DNA of 64,000 nucleotides from positions 1 through 64,000 of the forward strand of contig CAYYKK010000006.1 in the NCBI GenBank assembly GCA_964467935.1. Reading direction: 5' to 3'. Below are positions 27,609-34,953 of the stretch, piece by piece. Each line of letters begins with the position of its first letter. Position 1 is the first letter of the stretch. The DNA comes from CAYYKK01 sp964467935. GTDB lineage: Bacteria; Myxococcota_A; Polyangia; Polyangiales; Polyangiaceae. The notes under the pieces are model-generated. The model was given only the letters and a program-made list of their open reading frames with translations, was not told the DNA's origin and ran no database searches. Made by a program: the position numbers and the translations under genes.

Positions 27609-27698
27609 ATGATGCTGGGGATCGCAATCGGGCTCGTGGCACTCCTCGTCGGCGCGGACGTCGTCGCCGTCCAACGCCGCGACAAGCGCGCCGTCTGA
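27609..27698 (+). CDS. Possible 29-residue single-TM peptide
   Basis: ATG 27609 opens a 29-codon frame that is one hydrophobic helix (LGIAIGLVALLVGADVVAV) followed by the basic tail QRRDKRAV. GGAG lies 9 nt upstream. This composition is typical of small membrane proteins. It is unsupported by homology and could be chance. Confidence 0.3.
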   Translation: MMLGIAIGLVALLVGADVVAVQRRDKRAV

Positions 27699-27733
27699 GA
27701 GAACGCCGCGCCGCCAGCGTCCGCAAATGACGC

Positions 27734-27756
27734 GAGGCCCCGTCGACCGGGGCCTC
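27734..27756 (-). terminator. Perfect 9-bp hairpin, probable terminator of the small basic protein gene
   Basis: GAGGCCCCG (27734-27742) and CGGGGCCTC (27748-27756) are perfect complements with a 5-nt loop. The hairpin lies ~75 nt past the stop of the minus-strand gene at 27829. On that strand the stem is followed by GCGTCATTTGCG, so the T-tract is weak. Confidence 0.5.
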
Positions 27757-27828
27757 AGGCTCGCCGCGTCTCCCTACGACGAGCGAGCCCGTCCAAGCGA
27801 ACGGGCCACTCGCCGCGGAGCGGATCGC

Positions 27829-28155
27829 TCAGAAGAGCGCCTTCAGCTCGACCGCGCCGGCCTTCTTCTGCTCGAGGATGTGGTTCACGGCGCGCAGGAT
27901 GCGCGTCTTCTGCGGGCCGCTGATCGGCTTGCCGGCGATCGCGGCGTCGACCGAGCGAGCCGTGACCGGGCGACCGCTGCGCGGCTTGGCCGGGGTAGCG
28001 GCGGCGTCCTTCTTGTCCTCGGACTTCTTGGCCTTGCGCTTCGCGAGCTTGATCGCGCGGTCCGCCGGGAGCAGCCTCTCGAGCTGGTGGGAGGCGTTGA
28101 TCAGGCGGCGGGTGTCGATCTTCTTCTCTTTGACGAAGTCAGCGAACTTGCTCAT
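27829..28155 (-). CDS. Small Lys/Arg-rich protein, function unknown
   Basis: 108 residues, starting MSKFADFVKEKKIDTRR. A helical N-terminal ~45 residues lead into a Lys/Ala/Pro-rich linker (KRKAKKSEDKKDAAAT) and a C-terminal helical segment (GPQKTRILRAVNHILEQKKA). The composition is strongly basic and suggests a nucleic-acid-binding or ribosome-associated protein, but no family is recognised. AGGA sits close before ATG 28155, which fixes the start eight codons inside the longest frame. It diverges from punA. Confidence 0.75.
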   Translation of the reverse strand: MSKFADFVKEKKIDTRRLINASHQLERLLPADRAIKLAKRKAKKSEDKKDAAATPAKPRSGRPVTARSVDAAIAGKPISGPQKTRILRAVNHILEQKKAGAVELKALF

Positions 28156-28232
28156 GGGTTCCTCGCGAAGGGCGCGCACCCTACCACATCGCGAACCTTT
28201 CTCAAGGCGTTCGTGGCTGGTAGGGTCGGAGC

Positions 28233-29099
28233 ATGTCGGAACCGAGCTCGCCGAGCCCCCTGCCCTTCGATGACGTCGAGAGAGCCGCCCAGGTCGTGCG
28301 CGCGCGCGCGGGCCGCACGCCGACGGTCGGCGTCGTGCTCGGCTCCGGCCTCGGCATGTGGGCCGACGCGCTCGCGGACCGCGCCGTCGTCCCCTACGGC
28401 GAGATCCCCGGCATGCCGCGCTCGAGCGTCGTCGGACACGCCGGGAACCTCGTCGTGGGGCGCGTCGGCGACACGACCGTCGCGTGCCTCCAGGGTCGCG
28501 TGCACCTCTACGAAGGGCACACCCCAGACAAGGTCGTGTTCGGCGCGAGGATGCTCGCCCGCCTCGGGTGCCGAGCCGTGGTCCTCACGAACGCCGCGGG
28601 TGGGATCCGGCGGGGGTTCGCGCCGGGCGATCTGATGCTGCTCACCGACCACCTGAACCTCACCGCCAGGAACCCGCTCATCGGACCCAACGACGATCGC
28701 CTGGGACCTCGCTTCCCCGACATGACCGAGGCGTACTCGCTCGAGCTCCGAAGCATCGCGCTGGAGGTTGCACGTGCATCCAACGTGCATTTGCATTCGG
28801 GTGTCTACGCGGCGCTGCTCGGTCCCACCTACGAGACGCCCGCCGAGATCCAGATGCTGCGGACGCTCGGCGCCGACGCGGTCGGGATGAGCACCGTCCC
28901 GGAGGTGATCGCGCTCAGGCACATGGGCGTCGAGGTCGGCGCGGTGTCGTGCATCACGAACCTCGCGGCGGGGCTCTCGCCGACGAAGCTCGATCACGCC
29001 GAGGTGGAGGAGACCGCGAGGCAGGCGCGCGATCGCTTCGTCGCGCTCCTCTCGGGGTGGGTTCGCGGCATCGGCGCGCGAAAGGGTGGGACCACGTGA
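28233..29099 (+). CDS. punA: Purine nucleoside phosphorylase (PNP-I, trimeric type)
   Basis: 288 residues. It shows the PNP/MTAP signatures: phosphate loop GVVLGSGLG, GRVHLYEGH (the usual GRFHxYEG), TNAAGG, LLGPTYETPAEI, and VGMSTVPEVIALRHMG with the purine-site residues. It cleaves (deoxy)guanosine and inosine to base plus (deoxy)ribose-1-phosphate. TAGGGT lies 6 nt before the ATG, giving a leaderless geometry. It is coupled to cdd by a GTGA overlap, forming a nucleoside-salvage operon. Confidence 0.93.
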   Translation: MSEPSSPSPLPFDDVERAAQVVRARAGRTPTVGVVLGSGLGMWADALADRAVVPYGEIPGMPRSSVVGHAGNLVVGRVGDTTVACLQGRVHLYEGHTPDKVVFGARMLARLGCRAVVLTNAAGGIRRGFAPGDLMLLTDHLNLTARNPLIGPNDDRLGPRFPDMTEAYSLELRSIALEVARASNVHLHSGVYAALLGPTYETPAEIQMLRTLGADAVGMSTVPEVIALRHMGVEVGAVSCITNLAAGLSPTKLDHAEVEETARQARDRFVALLSGWVRGIGARKGGTT

Positions 29100-29512
29100 G
29101 CGAGACCGGCGTCGACTGGCCCGAGCTCGAGCGGCGCGCCCTCGCGGCCCGGAAGAACGCGCACGCCCCTTACTCGGGCTACTTGGTGGGAGCGGCGCTC
29201 GTGACGAAGTCGGGCAAGCACTACGCGGGGTGCAACGTCGAGAACGCGTCGTACGGGCTCTGCCTCTGCGCCGAGCGCAGCGCGATCGCGCAGATGGTGG
29301 CGGCCGGCGATCGCGATCCGGTCGCGCTCGTGGTCGCGACGCGCGGACCGCGTGCCGGGAGCCCGTGCGGCATGTGCCGCCAGACGCTTGCCGAGTTCGC
29401 GCTCGACCTGCCGATTCGGCTCGTCGTCGACGGCGTGCCGGGCGCCACGCGACACACGACGCTCGCGGAGCTCCTGCCCGACGCGTTCCGCGCCGACTCC
29501 CTGGGCGGCTGA
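29096..29512 (+). CDS. cdd: Cytidine deaminase
   Basis: 138 residues, the usual length for the homotetrameric type. The catalytic zinc motif is CAERSAI (Cys ligand and proton-shuttle Glu) with PCGMCRQ supplying the other two Cys ligands. The substrate region NAHAPYSGYLVGAAL and GCNVENASYG is intact. It deaminates cytidine and deoxycytidine to uridine forms. The GTG start at 29096 overlaps the punA TGA, so translation is likely coupled. Confidence 0.94.
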   Translation: MSETGVDWPELERRALAARKNAHAPYSGYLVGAALVTKSGKHYAGCNVENASYGLCLCAERSAIAQMVAAGDRDPVALVVATRGPRAGSPCGMCRQTLAEFALDLPIRLVVDGVPGATRHTTLAELLPDAFRADSLGG

Positions 29513-29614
29513 GCGCCTCCGCCCGGACGCGTCGACCACGAACGGCCGCCGCGCGCTCCGCCTTTCGAGGACGCGCGGCTCGGCCTCGGAGATGCGCGCG
29601 AGCGCCGCGCGCCC

Positions 29615-31969
29615 TCAGTCTTCGAGGACGCGCTGCTCGGTCTCGGAGATGCGCGCGAGCGCCGCGCCGAGCGCTTGCTTCGCTTGGTCGAGCGAGGCGC
29701 GATCCTCGCCCCACTTCGTGCGGGCCTTCTCGAGGCGGGCGCGCTCGAGCGCGAGCGTGCGACCGAGCTCCTCGATCTCGGCGCGCGCCTTGTCGAGCTC
29801 CTGGCCACGCGCCTTGAGGCTCGCGTCGAGGTTGCGGCCGGCCTCCTCGGCGTCGGCGAGCGTCTCGCGCACGCCAGCGAGGTCGGCGGTGAGCTTCGCG
29901 ACGTCGCTCTTCGTGGTGGCGAGCTCGCCGCGCGTCGATTCGAGCTCGGCCTTGGCCGCCTCCCGCTCGGAGGTGACCTCGTCGCGCTCCGCGGTCCGGA
30001 TCTCGAGCGTGCCCTCGAGCTCACGACCGCGCGACTCGGACGCGGCGAGGCTCTTCTTGGTCGCGTCGAGCTCGGACGCGAGCGCCGCGGCGCCCGCTTC
30101 GCTCGCGGTGAGCTTGTCGCGCAGGGAGGAGAGGTCCGCCTCGAGCCGCTGCTTCTGCTCGGCGAAGTCCGCCGCGGCCTCTTCGGTCGCCTTGTGGTGC
30201 GCCGCGCGTTGCTCGGAGAGCGCCGACTCGCGCTTCTGCTCGAGCTCACGCTCCCTCGCGAGGAGGGCCTGCGCGGCGGCTTCCCGCGCCTCGGCGAGGG
30301 CGCGATCGGCCGCGTCCTTGGCTTGTGCGAGCGCGCGCTCCTTCGCCTCCTCCGAGGCCTGGAGCGCGCGTTGGTGCTCGGTCTTCGCGTCGGCGAGCGC
30401 CTCGTCGTGGGCGGCCTTCGCGGCGACGAGCGCGCTCTCGCCCGATCGTTTCTCCGCGGCGAGGACGTCCTCGGCCGCCCGCACGGCGGCGGCGTGCCGT
30501 TCGTCCGCTTCGCGGAGCTTCGCGGCGTGCGCGTCGGCCTCGGCGCGCTTCTCCCCCTCCAGCCGCTCCTCGAGCTCGACCGCGGCCTGCTTCGCCTGCG
30601 CGAGCTCGGCCTCCTTGGCACCGAGCGCGGCTTGCGTCTTCTCGAGCTTCGCCTTGAAGTCCTCGGCGCGCTTGGCCGCCAGGTCCTTGTCGGCGCGGAG
30701 CGAGTCGGCCATCGACTCGATGTCGCTCTTGGCCCGCTCGAGCTCGAGGATCTTGTCGACCTGCTCGGCCTTCTCGCCTTGGAGCGAGAGGTTCATGTCG
30801 CGCAGCTCGACGAGCTCCTTGTCCTTGCGCGACATCTCCTGTCGGAGCGTGATGAGCTCCTTGTCCTTCTTGTTGAGCGCCTCGCGGAGATCGAGGAACT
30901 CCTTGCTCGACACGCCGCCTTTGCCGCCGCTGGCGGTGAGGCGGTGCTTGAGGTCGTCGACCTCACGCTGGAGTCGCTCGGTCTCCGCGTCGGCGCCGCC
31001 CTTCGACGCGAGCTCTCCCTCGAGGCGATGGACCGCCGCGTGGGCGGCCGCGACCTCCTTCGAGAGCTTCACCACCTCGTCCTTCGCTCGCCCGAGCTCG
31101 GCGCGAAGCCGATCGGCCTCTTCGCTCGACGCGGCCGCAGCCGCCGGCGGGGCCGGCGGGATCGACTTCTTTGGAGGCGGCATGCTCGGCGCCTTGGGCG
31201 GCGGGAGGCTCTTCGACGCCGGCGGCGGAGGCGGGGAGGCCGCGGGCGGAGGCGGCGGCGACGCGGCCGGAGGCGGAGCGACCGGAGGGGGCGGCGCGCT
31301 CGCGGGACCTCCCGCGGGCGCCTCGTCGTCGCCGAGGAGTCGATCGAAGGCGCCGCCGAGGAAGTCGTCGATCTCCTTGTCCTCGCCCTTCGGCGGGCGG
31401 ACGCTGACGCGCCGCGGAGGCTCGGGCTCGGCCGCAGGGGGCGGCGCGGAGGGGAGCGGCGGAGGAACGGAAGGAGCCGGCGGGGCCGCGGTCACTTGGG
31501 CGGCGGGCGGCGGGCTCTCCTCGGCCTCGGCCTCGTCCTCGTCGAGCAGCTCGATCGCGTCGTCGAGCGCGATCGCGTCGCCCTCGCCTTCTCCCTCGCC
31601 GATCGAGACGTGCTTGCGGATGTGAACGAGGAGCTCGCCGAGCGCGATCGGCTTGTGGACGTAGTCCTCGGCGCGCGTGCGCAGCTTCTTGTGCTGCTCG
31701 AACGTGTCGTCGCTCGACTCGCTCGACATGATGATGAGCGGCACGTCCTTGAGCTGAGGATCCTTCTTCAGCTTGTTGCACACCGAGAAGCCGTTCATCC
31801 GAGGCAGCTCGATGGAGAGCAAGATGAGGTTCGGTGGGTCGGTGGCCGCGGCCTGGAGGCCCACGTTGCCATCGTCGACGACTTGTACCGTGCACCCGAG
31901 CCGGCTGAGCTCGGTCCGCAACTCCCCTGCGAACGCGTGGTCACTTTCGAAGACGAGGACTTTGGTCAT
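29615..31969 (-). CDS. FrzS-like pseudo-receiver / long coiled-coil protein
   Basis: 784 residues. Residues 1-120 form a response-regulator receiver fold, but the phospho-acceptor Asp is Ser52 (LILLSIELPRMNG); Lys106 of the KP motif is kept. The segment EQHKKLRTRAEDYVHKP closely resembles the atypical receiver of Myxococcus FrzS, a polar motility protein. Residues ~150-275 are acidic then Pro-rich. Residues ~290-780 are an uninterrupted coiled coil (EADRLRAELGRAKDEVVKL...). It probably acts as a polar scaffold for motility or cell polarity, independent of phosphorylation. AAGGA lies just before the ATG. Confidence 0.82.
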   Translation of the reverse strand: MTKVLVFESDHAFAGELRTELSRLGCTVQVVDDGNVGLQAAATDPPNLILLSIELPRMNGFSVCNKLKKDPQLKDVPLIIMSSESSDDTFEQHKKLRTRAEDYVHKPIALGELLVHIRKHVSIGEGEGEGDAIALDDAIELLDEDEAEAEESPPPAAQVTAAPPAPSVPPPLPSAPPPAAEPEPPRRVSVRPPKGEDKEIDDFLGGAFDRLLGDDEAPAGGPASAPPPPVAPPPAASPPPPPAASPPPPPASKSLPPPKAPSMPPPKKSIPPAPPAAAAASSEEADRLRAELGRAKDEVVKLSKEVAAAHAAVHRLEGELASKGGADAETERLQREVDDLKHRLTASGGKGGVSSKEFLDLREALNKKDKELITLRQEMSRKDKELVELRDMNLSLQGEKAEQVDKILELERAKSDIESMADSLRADKDLAAKRAEDFKAKLEKTQAALGAKEAELAQAKQAAVELEERLEGEKRAEADAHAAKLREADERHAAAVRAAEDVLAAEKRSGESALVAAKAAHDEALADAKTEHQRALQASEEAKERALAQAKDAADRALAEAREAAAQALLARERELEQKRESALSEQRAAHHKATEEAAADFAEQKQRLEADLSSLRDKLTASEAGAAALASELDATKKSLAASESRGRELEGTLEIRTAERDEVTSEREAAKAELESTRGELATTKSDVAKLTADLAGVRETLADAEEAGRNLDASLKARGQELDKARAEIEELGRTLALERARLEKARTKWGEDRASLDQAKQALGAALARISETEQRVLED

Positions 31970-32080
31970 GTTCCTTCTGTCTCAAGATGGGTAGCGACGA
32001 AGCTCGGTGACGATATCGGTCGAAGTCCGGCTCGGTCAAACACCGAGTGCTCCGTGCGCTCCGGAAGGAAATTGCAAGGC

Positions 32081-33244
32081 CTAAGACGCGAAATGCCCGT
32101 CGGGCTCGTCACCGAAGGCGATGCCGACGGCGCGCGCGCTGAGCACGACGCCGCGAGAGGTCGGCACCTTCCGGATCCCGGAGACGGGGATGCTGAGCGG
32201 CACGAGCTGGATGATGCCCCCGACCGCACCGACCATCCCACAGCGCATCGAGGGATCGGCCGTGGCGGTCGGCGACGGATCGCCGAGGATCGCAGCCAGC
32301 TCGGCGACCGCCGCGGCTCCGAATCGGAGGGCGAGGACGCGATCGGCGCTCGTGGGCCCTCCGCCGCGCTGCAAGTGACCGAGGACGAGCGAGCGGACCT
32401 CCTTGCCCGTGAGCCCGGCGAGGCCGGCCGCGACGCGCTCGCCGATGCCCCCGAGGACCGGGACGCTGCGAAACGCGTCGCCCGCCTGTCGCACGGTCTC
32501 CTGACCGCCGACGGCGACGGCGCCTTCGGCGACGACGACGATCGAGAACGGACGACCGCGCCGCTCGCGCTGCATGATCTTGGCGGCGATGGGTCCGAGC
32601 TGGAACGGCACCTCGGGGATGAGGATCGCGTCGGCGCCCCCGGCGAGGCCGCTCATGATCGCGATCCAGCCCGCGTGGCGGCCCATGACCTCGACGACCA
32701 TCACGCGTTCGTGCGCTTCGGCGGTCGTGTGGAGCCGATCGAGCGCTTCGGTGGCGATGGAGACCGCGGTGTCGAAGCCGAACGTCACGTCGGTGCCGAG
32801 GACGTCGTTGTCGATCGTCTTCGGCACGCCGACGACGGGAGGCAGGCCGCGCTCGAACAGATCGCACGCGAGGCGCATCGAGCCGTCGCCGCCGATGGCG
32901 ATGATGCCCTCGATGCCCTCCTGATGCAGTCGCGCGATCATGTCGCGCGATCGGTCCATCGGCACTGGCGGCCCGCCCTCCGGCGGCACCGTGGGGTACT
33001 TGAACGGATCGGCCCGGTTCGCCGTCCCGAGGATCGTGCCGCCCAAGTGCGTGATGCCGCCGACCGCGTCGCGATCGAGCGTCATGAGGCCGTCCGCCTC
33101 GAAGAGCCCGCGGTAGCCATGTCGGATGCCGACGACGTCCCAGCCGCGGCCCACCGCGGCGAGCGTCGCCGCGTGAACGACGGCGTTGAGGCCCGGGGCG
33201 TCACCGCCGCCCGTGTTGATCGCGATCTTGCGGCGTCGAGTCAT
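32081..33244 (-). CDS. pfkA: 6-phosphofructokinase (group with Gly104/Lys124 signature)
   Basis: 387 residues. Visible motifs are NTGGGDAPGLNAV (phosphoryl-donor loop), IAIGGDGSM, PKTIDNDV with the catalytic Asp, EVMGRHAGW and LGHLQRGG. In E. coli numbering the donor-specificity residues read Gly104 (GGDGS) and Lys124 (PKTIDND). Pyrophosphate enzymes usually have Asp104 with Lys124 and E. coli has Gly/Gly, so ATP is the likely donor, as in actinomycete enzymes. It diverges from the CDP-alcohol phosphatidyltransferase gene, and both have TTGCG-type promoters. Confidence 0.93.
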   Translation of the reverse strand: MTRRRKIAINTGGGDAPGLNAVVHAATLAAVGRGWDVVGIRHGYRGLFEADGLMTLDRDAVGGITHLGGTILGTANRADPFKYPTVPPEGGPPVPMDRSRDMIARLHQEGIEGIIAIGGDGSMRLACDLFERGLPPVVGVPKTIDNDVLGTDVTFGFDTAVSIATEALDRLHTTAEAHERVMVVEVMGRHAGWIAIMSGLAGGADAILIPEVPFQLGPIAAKIMQRERRGRPFSIVVVAEGAVAVGGQETVRQAGDAFRSVPVLGGIGERVAAGLAGLTGKEVRSLVLGHLQRGGGPTSADRVLALRFGAAAVAELAAILGDPSPTATADPSMRCGMVGAVGGIIQLVPLSIPVSGIRKVPTSRGVVLSARAVGIAFGDEPDGHFAS

Positions 33245-33252
33245 GGGGGCGG

Positions 33253-33282
33253 AGCATGGCCGAAGCGGTCGATCCCCCGCAA
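33253..33282 (-). promoter_or_regulatory. Promoter of pfkA
   Basis: Minus strand: -35 TTGCGG (33282-33277), 18-nt spacer, -10 CATGCT (33258-33253). The ATG at 33244 is 8 nt downstream. Confidence 0.35.
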
Positions 33283-33320
33283 GCGTCGCGACGAGGCGGC
33301 GCCCTCGACGAGCGAGGGGT

Positions 33321-33350
33321 TTGCGCGCGGGGGGCCTGATGCCGCATGCT
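33321..33350 (+). promoter_or_regulatory. Promoter of the CDP-alcohol phosphatidyltransferase gene
   Basis: -35 TTGCGC (33321-33326), 18-nt spacer, -10 CATGCT (33345-33350). The ATG at 33361 is 10 nt downstream. It uses the same -10 hexamer as the divergent pfkA promoter. Confidence 0.4.
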
Positions 33351-33360
33351 GTGAGCCGGC

Positions 33361-34350
33361 ATGCCGGAGTCGAAGCCGCCCGCCTACCGCGTCGAGGACC
33401 GCTCCCTCCTGCTGCCCTATTACACGCGGTGGCTCGTCGAGCCGGTGCTCCGCTGGATCCCGGCGCGCGTGAGCCCGAACACGATCACCCACCTCGGTCA
33501 CGCGCTCTGCCTCGGATCGGCGGCCGTGCTGCTGCTCACGTGGCCGACCCGGGGCTGGCCGTTCGTCGTCTCGACGCTCCTCGTCTGGGCCTACGTCCTG
33601 TGCGACAACGCGGACGGCGCTCACGCGCGACGCACGAACCAGTGCTCACCGCTCGGAGAGCTCCTCGACCACGGGCTCGATCTCTTCAACGTGGCGTACC
33701 TCGGTTACGTCACGGCGATGTCGATCGGCGCGCCACCCATCGTTTGGGTGCTCGCGAGCGTGGGCCTGCCTGCCGCCGCCGCCGTCGTGTACTGGGAGCA
33801 GGCGGAGCTCGGGGTGTTCCGGCTCGGCCTGCTGAACCAGATCGAGTCGTCGGTCGCGCTCACCGCCGCCCTCCTGACGTCCGCGCTCTTCGGTACGAGC
33901 GTCTTCGCTCGCCCGCTCGTGCTCGGGCTCGGCGCGCGGGATCTCATCGCGATCTGGGTGCTGTCGACGGTGGCGTTCGGGATCGTGCACGGCGTCTATC
34001 GGGTCGCGCGGGTCGCGCCTCGGCGGCTCGGTCCAGCCGCGGTGCTCCTCGCGTTCAACGCGGCGCTCGTAGCGAGCTACGCGACGGGCGCCATGACGGC
34101 GGTCGCGGTCGTGATCCTCGGCGGGCTCGCGAACGTCGCGTTCGGGGTCCGCATGCTCTCGTTTCGACTGCGCCGAGAGCGACCACGCGCCGATCTGGTC
34201 GGCTCCGCGGGGGCGCTCGCGCTCGCGCTCGCGATGCTCCTCGGGGTCGACGCGCGTCGCGCCGTCGTCCTCGCGGTGCTCGGCGCGATCGCGTTCACGC
34301 TGCACGGCGCGCTCGCGGCCCGCACGAGCCTTCGCGCGCTCGACGTCTGA
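33361..34350 (+). CDS. CDP-alcohol phosphatidyltransferase family membrane enzyme
   Basis: 329 residues, polytopic. The family signature D-x2-D-G-x2-A-R-x8-G-x3-D-x3-D is perfect: Asp82, Asp85, Gly86, Ala89, Arg90, Gly99, Asp103, Asp107 (CDNADGAHARR...GELLDHGLD). About eight hydrophobic helices follow. The soluble start VSPNTITHLG also fits ethanolamine/choline phosphotransferase-type members (CEPT/EPT1-like) better than PgsA. It would transfer a phospho-alcohol from a CDP-linked donor to a lipid acceptor; the alcohol is not determined. Confidence 0.88.
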   Translation: MPESKPPAYRVEDRSLLLPYYTRWLVEPVLRWIPARVSPNTITHLGHALCLGSAAVLLLTWPTRGWPFVVSTLLVWAYVLCDNADGAHARRTNQCSPLGELLDHGLDLFNVAYLGYVTAMSIGAPPIVWVLASVGLPAAAAVVYWEQAELGVFRLGLLNQIESSVALTAALLTSALFGTSVFARPLVLGLGARDLIAIWVLSTVAFGIVHGVYRVARVAPRRLGPAAVLLAFNAALVASYATGAMTAVAVVILGGLANVAFGVRMLSFRLRRERPRADLVGSAGALALALAMLLGVDARRAVVLAVLGAIAFTLHGALAARTSLRALDV

Positions 34351-34352
34351 GG

Positions 34353-34371
34353 CCGCGACGAGTCGTCGCGG
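34353..34371 (+). terminator. Inverted repeat just after the phosphatidyltransferase stop
   Basis: CCGCGACGA (34353-34361) and TCGTCGCGG (34363-34371) are exact complements separated by one base. It starts 3 nt after the stop codon and could form a compact stem. There is no T-tract. Confidence 0.3.
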
Positions 34372-34396
34372 GTCGGCTCCGCGCGTGCGCGCTTGC

Positions 34397-34425
34397 TTTA
34401 CCGCGTCGCGCTCGCCCGTTAGCCT
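34397..34425 (+). promoter_or_regulatory. Promoter of the His-repeat lipoprotein gene
   Basis: -35 TTTACC (34397-34402), 17-nt spacer, -10 TAGCCT (34420-34425). Here the leader is ~50 nt and a proper Shine-Dalgarno AAGGAG precedes ATG 34483 by 6 nt. This contrasts with the leaderless genes. Confidence 0.4.
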
Positions 34426-34482
34426 GCTGCCCGGACGCGACGCCACCCCCAGGACGGCGCCTCGAACCTCAAGGAGCTCGCC

Positions 34483-34905
34483 ATGCAGGTCACGCGGAAC
34501 GGTTTCATCAAGATCCTCATCACCTCCGTCGGAGCGGTGATCGTCGGCGAAGGGTGCGGCGACTCGGGCGGCACCGGCGGCGCGGGGGGAACGGGCTCGA
34601 CGTCCACCTCGGGCTCGACGTCGACCGCGACGGGGAGCACCAGCACCGGCATGGCGGCGATGTGCGGCGCGACCGGGACGGCGATCGTGCCGACGCACGG
34701 GCACGTCCTCGTGATCCCGATGGCCGATCTCTCGTCCACGGCCGACAAGACCTACGACATCCAAGGGACGAGCCCGCACACGCACAGCGTGACGATCACC
34801 GCCGCGCAGCTCGCGCAGCTCAAGGCGGGGATGATGGTGACCGGGATCATGTCCGGCTTCGACGCGGCCAACACGCACACGCACACGATCACCGCGAGCT
34901 GCTGA
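34483..34905 (+). CDS. Small exported protein with HTH-type histidine repeats
   Basis: 140 residues. The hydrophobic N-terminus (FIKILITSVGAVIVGEGC) looks like a lipoprotein or Tat-like signal, though the lipobox is poor (VGEGC). A Gly/Ser/Thr linker with STSTSGSTSTATGSTS follows. The C-terminal ~80 residues contain three His clusters: THGHVLV, SPHTHSVTI and NTHTHTIT. The repeat [S/N]x-H-T-H-[S/T]-[V/I]-T-I suggests paired beta strands that could bind Cu, Zn or Ni. No family is recognised. It lies beside the ZIP/permease fusion, which also has His-rich segments. Confidence 0.7.
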   Translation: MQVTRNGFIKILITSVGAVIVGEGCGDSGGTGGAGGTGSTSTSGSTSTATGSTSTGMAAMCGATGTAIVPTHGHVLVIPMADLSSTADKTYDIQGTSPHTHSVTITAAQLAQLKAGMMVTGIMSGFDAANTHTHTITASC

Positions 34906-34953
34906 GCGGCGCCGCGGCCGGACGGATCGACGCCGCGCCCCCGAGGGCGCGCG

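Larger units (their letters stand above)
27493..27828. other. Intergenic region between sigma factor and small basic protein genes
   Basis: This 336-nt stretch holds a possible 29-codon membrane peptide gene (27609-27698) and a strong hairpin (27734-27756). The AT-richer patch AGAAAATTTGG near 27567 could belong to a promoter, but no convincing -35/-10 pair was found. I see nothing else. Confidence 0.5.

Noticed and set aside
34750..34905. Helix-turn-helix regulator suggested by the HTH letters
   Set aside because: The letters are His-Thr-His residues. The protein is exported and shows no DNA-binding fold.
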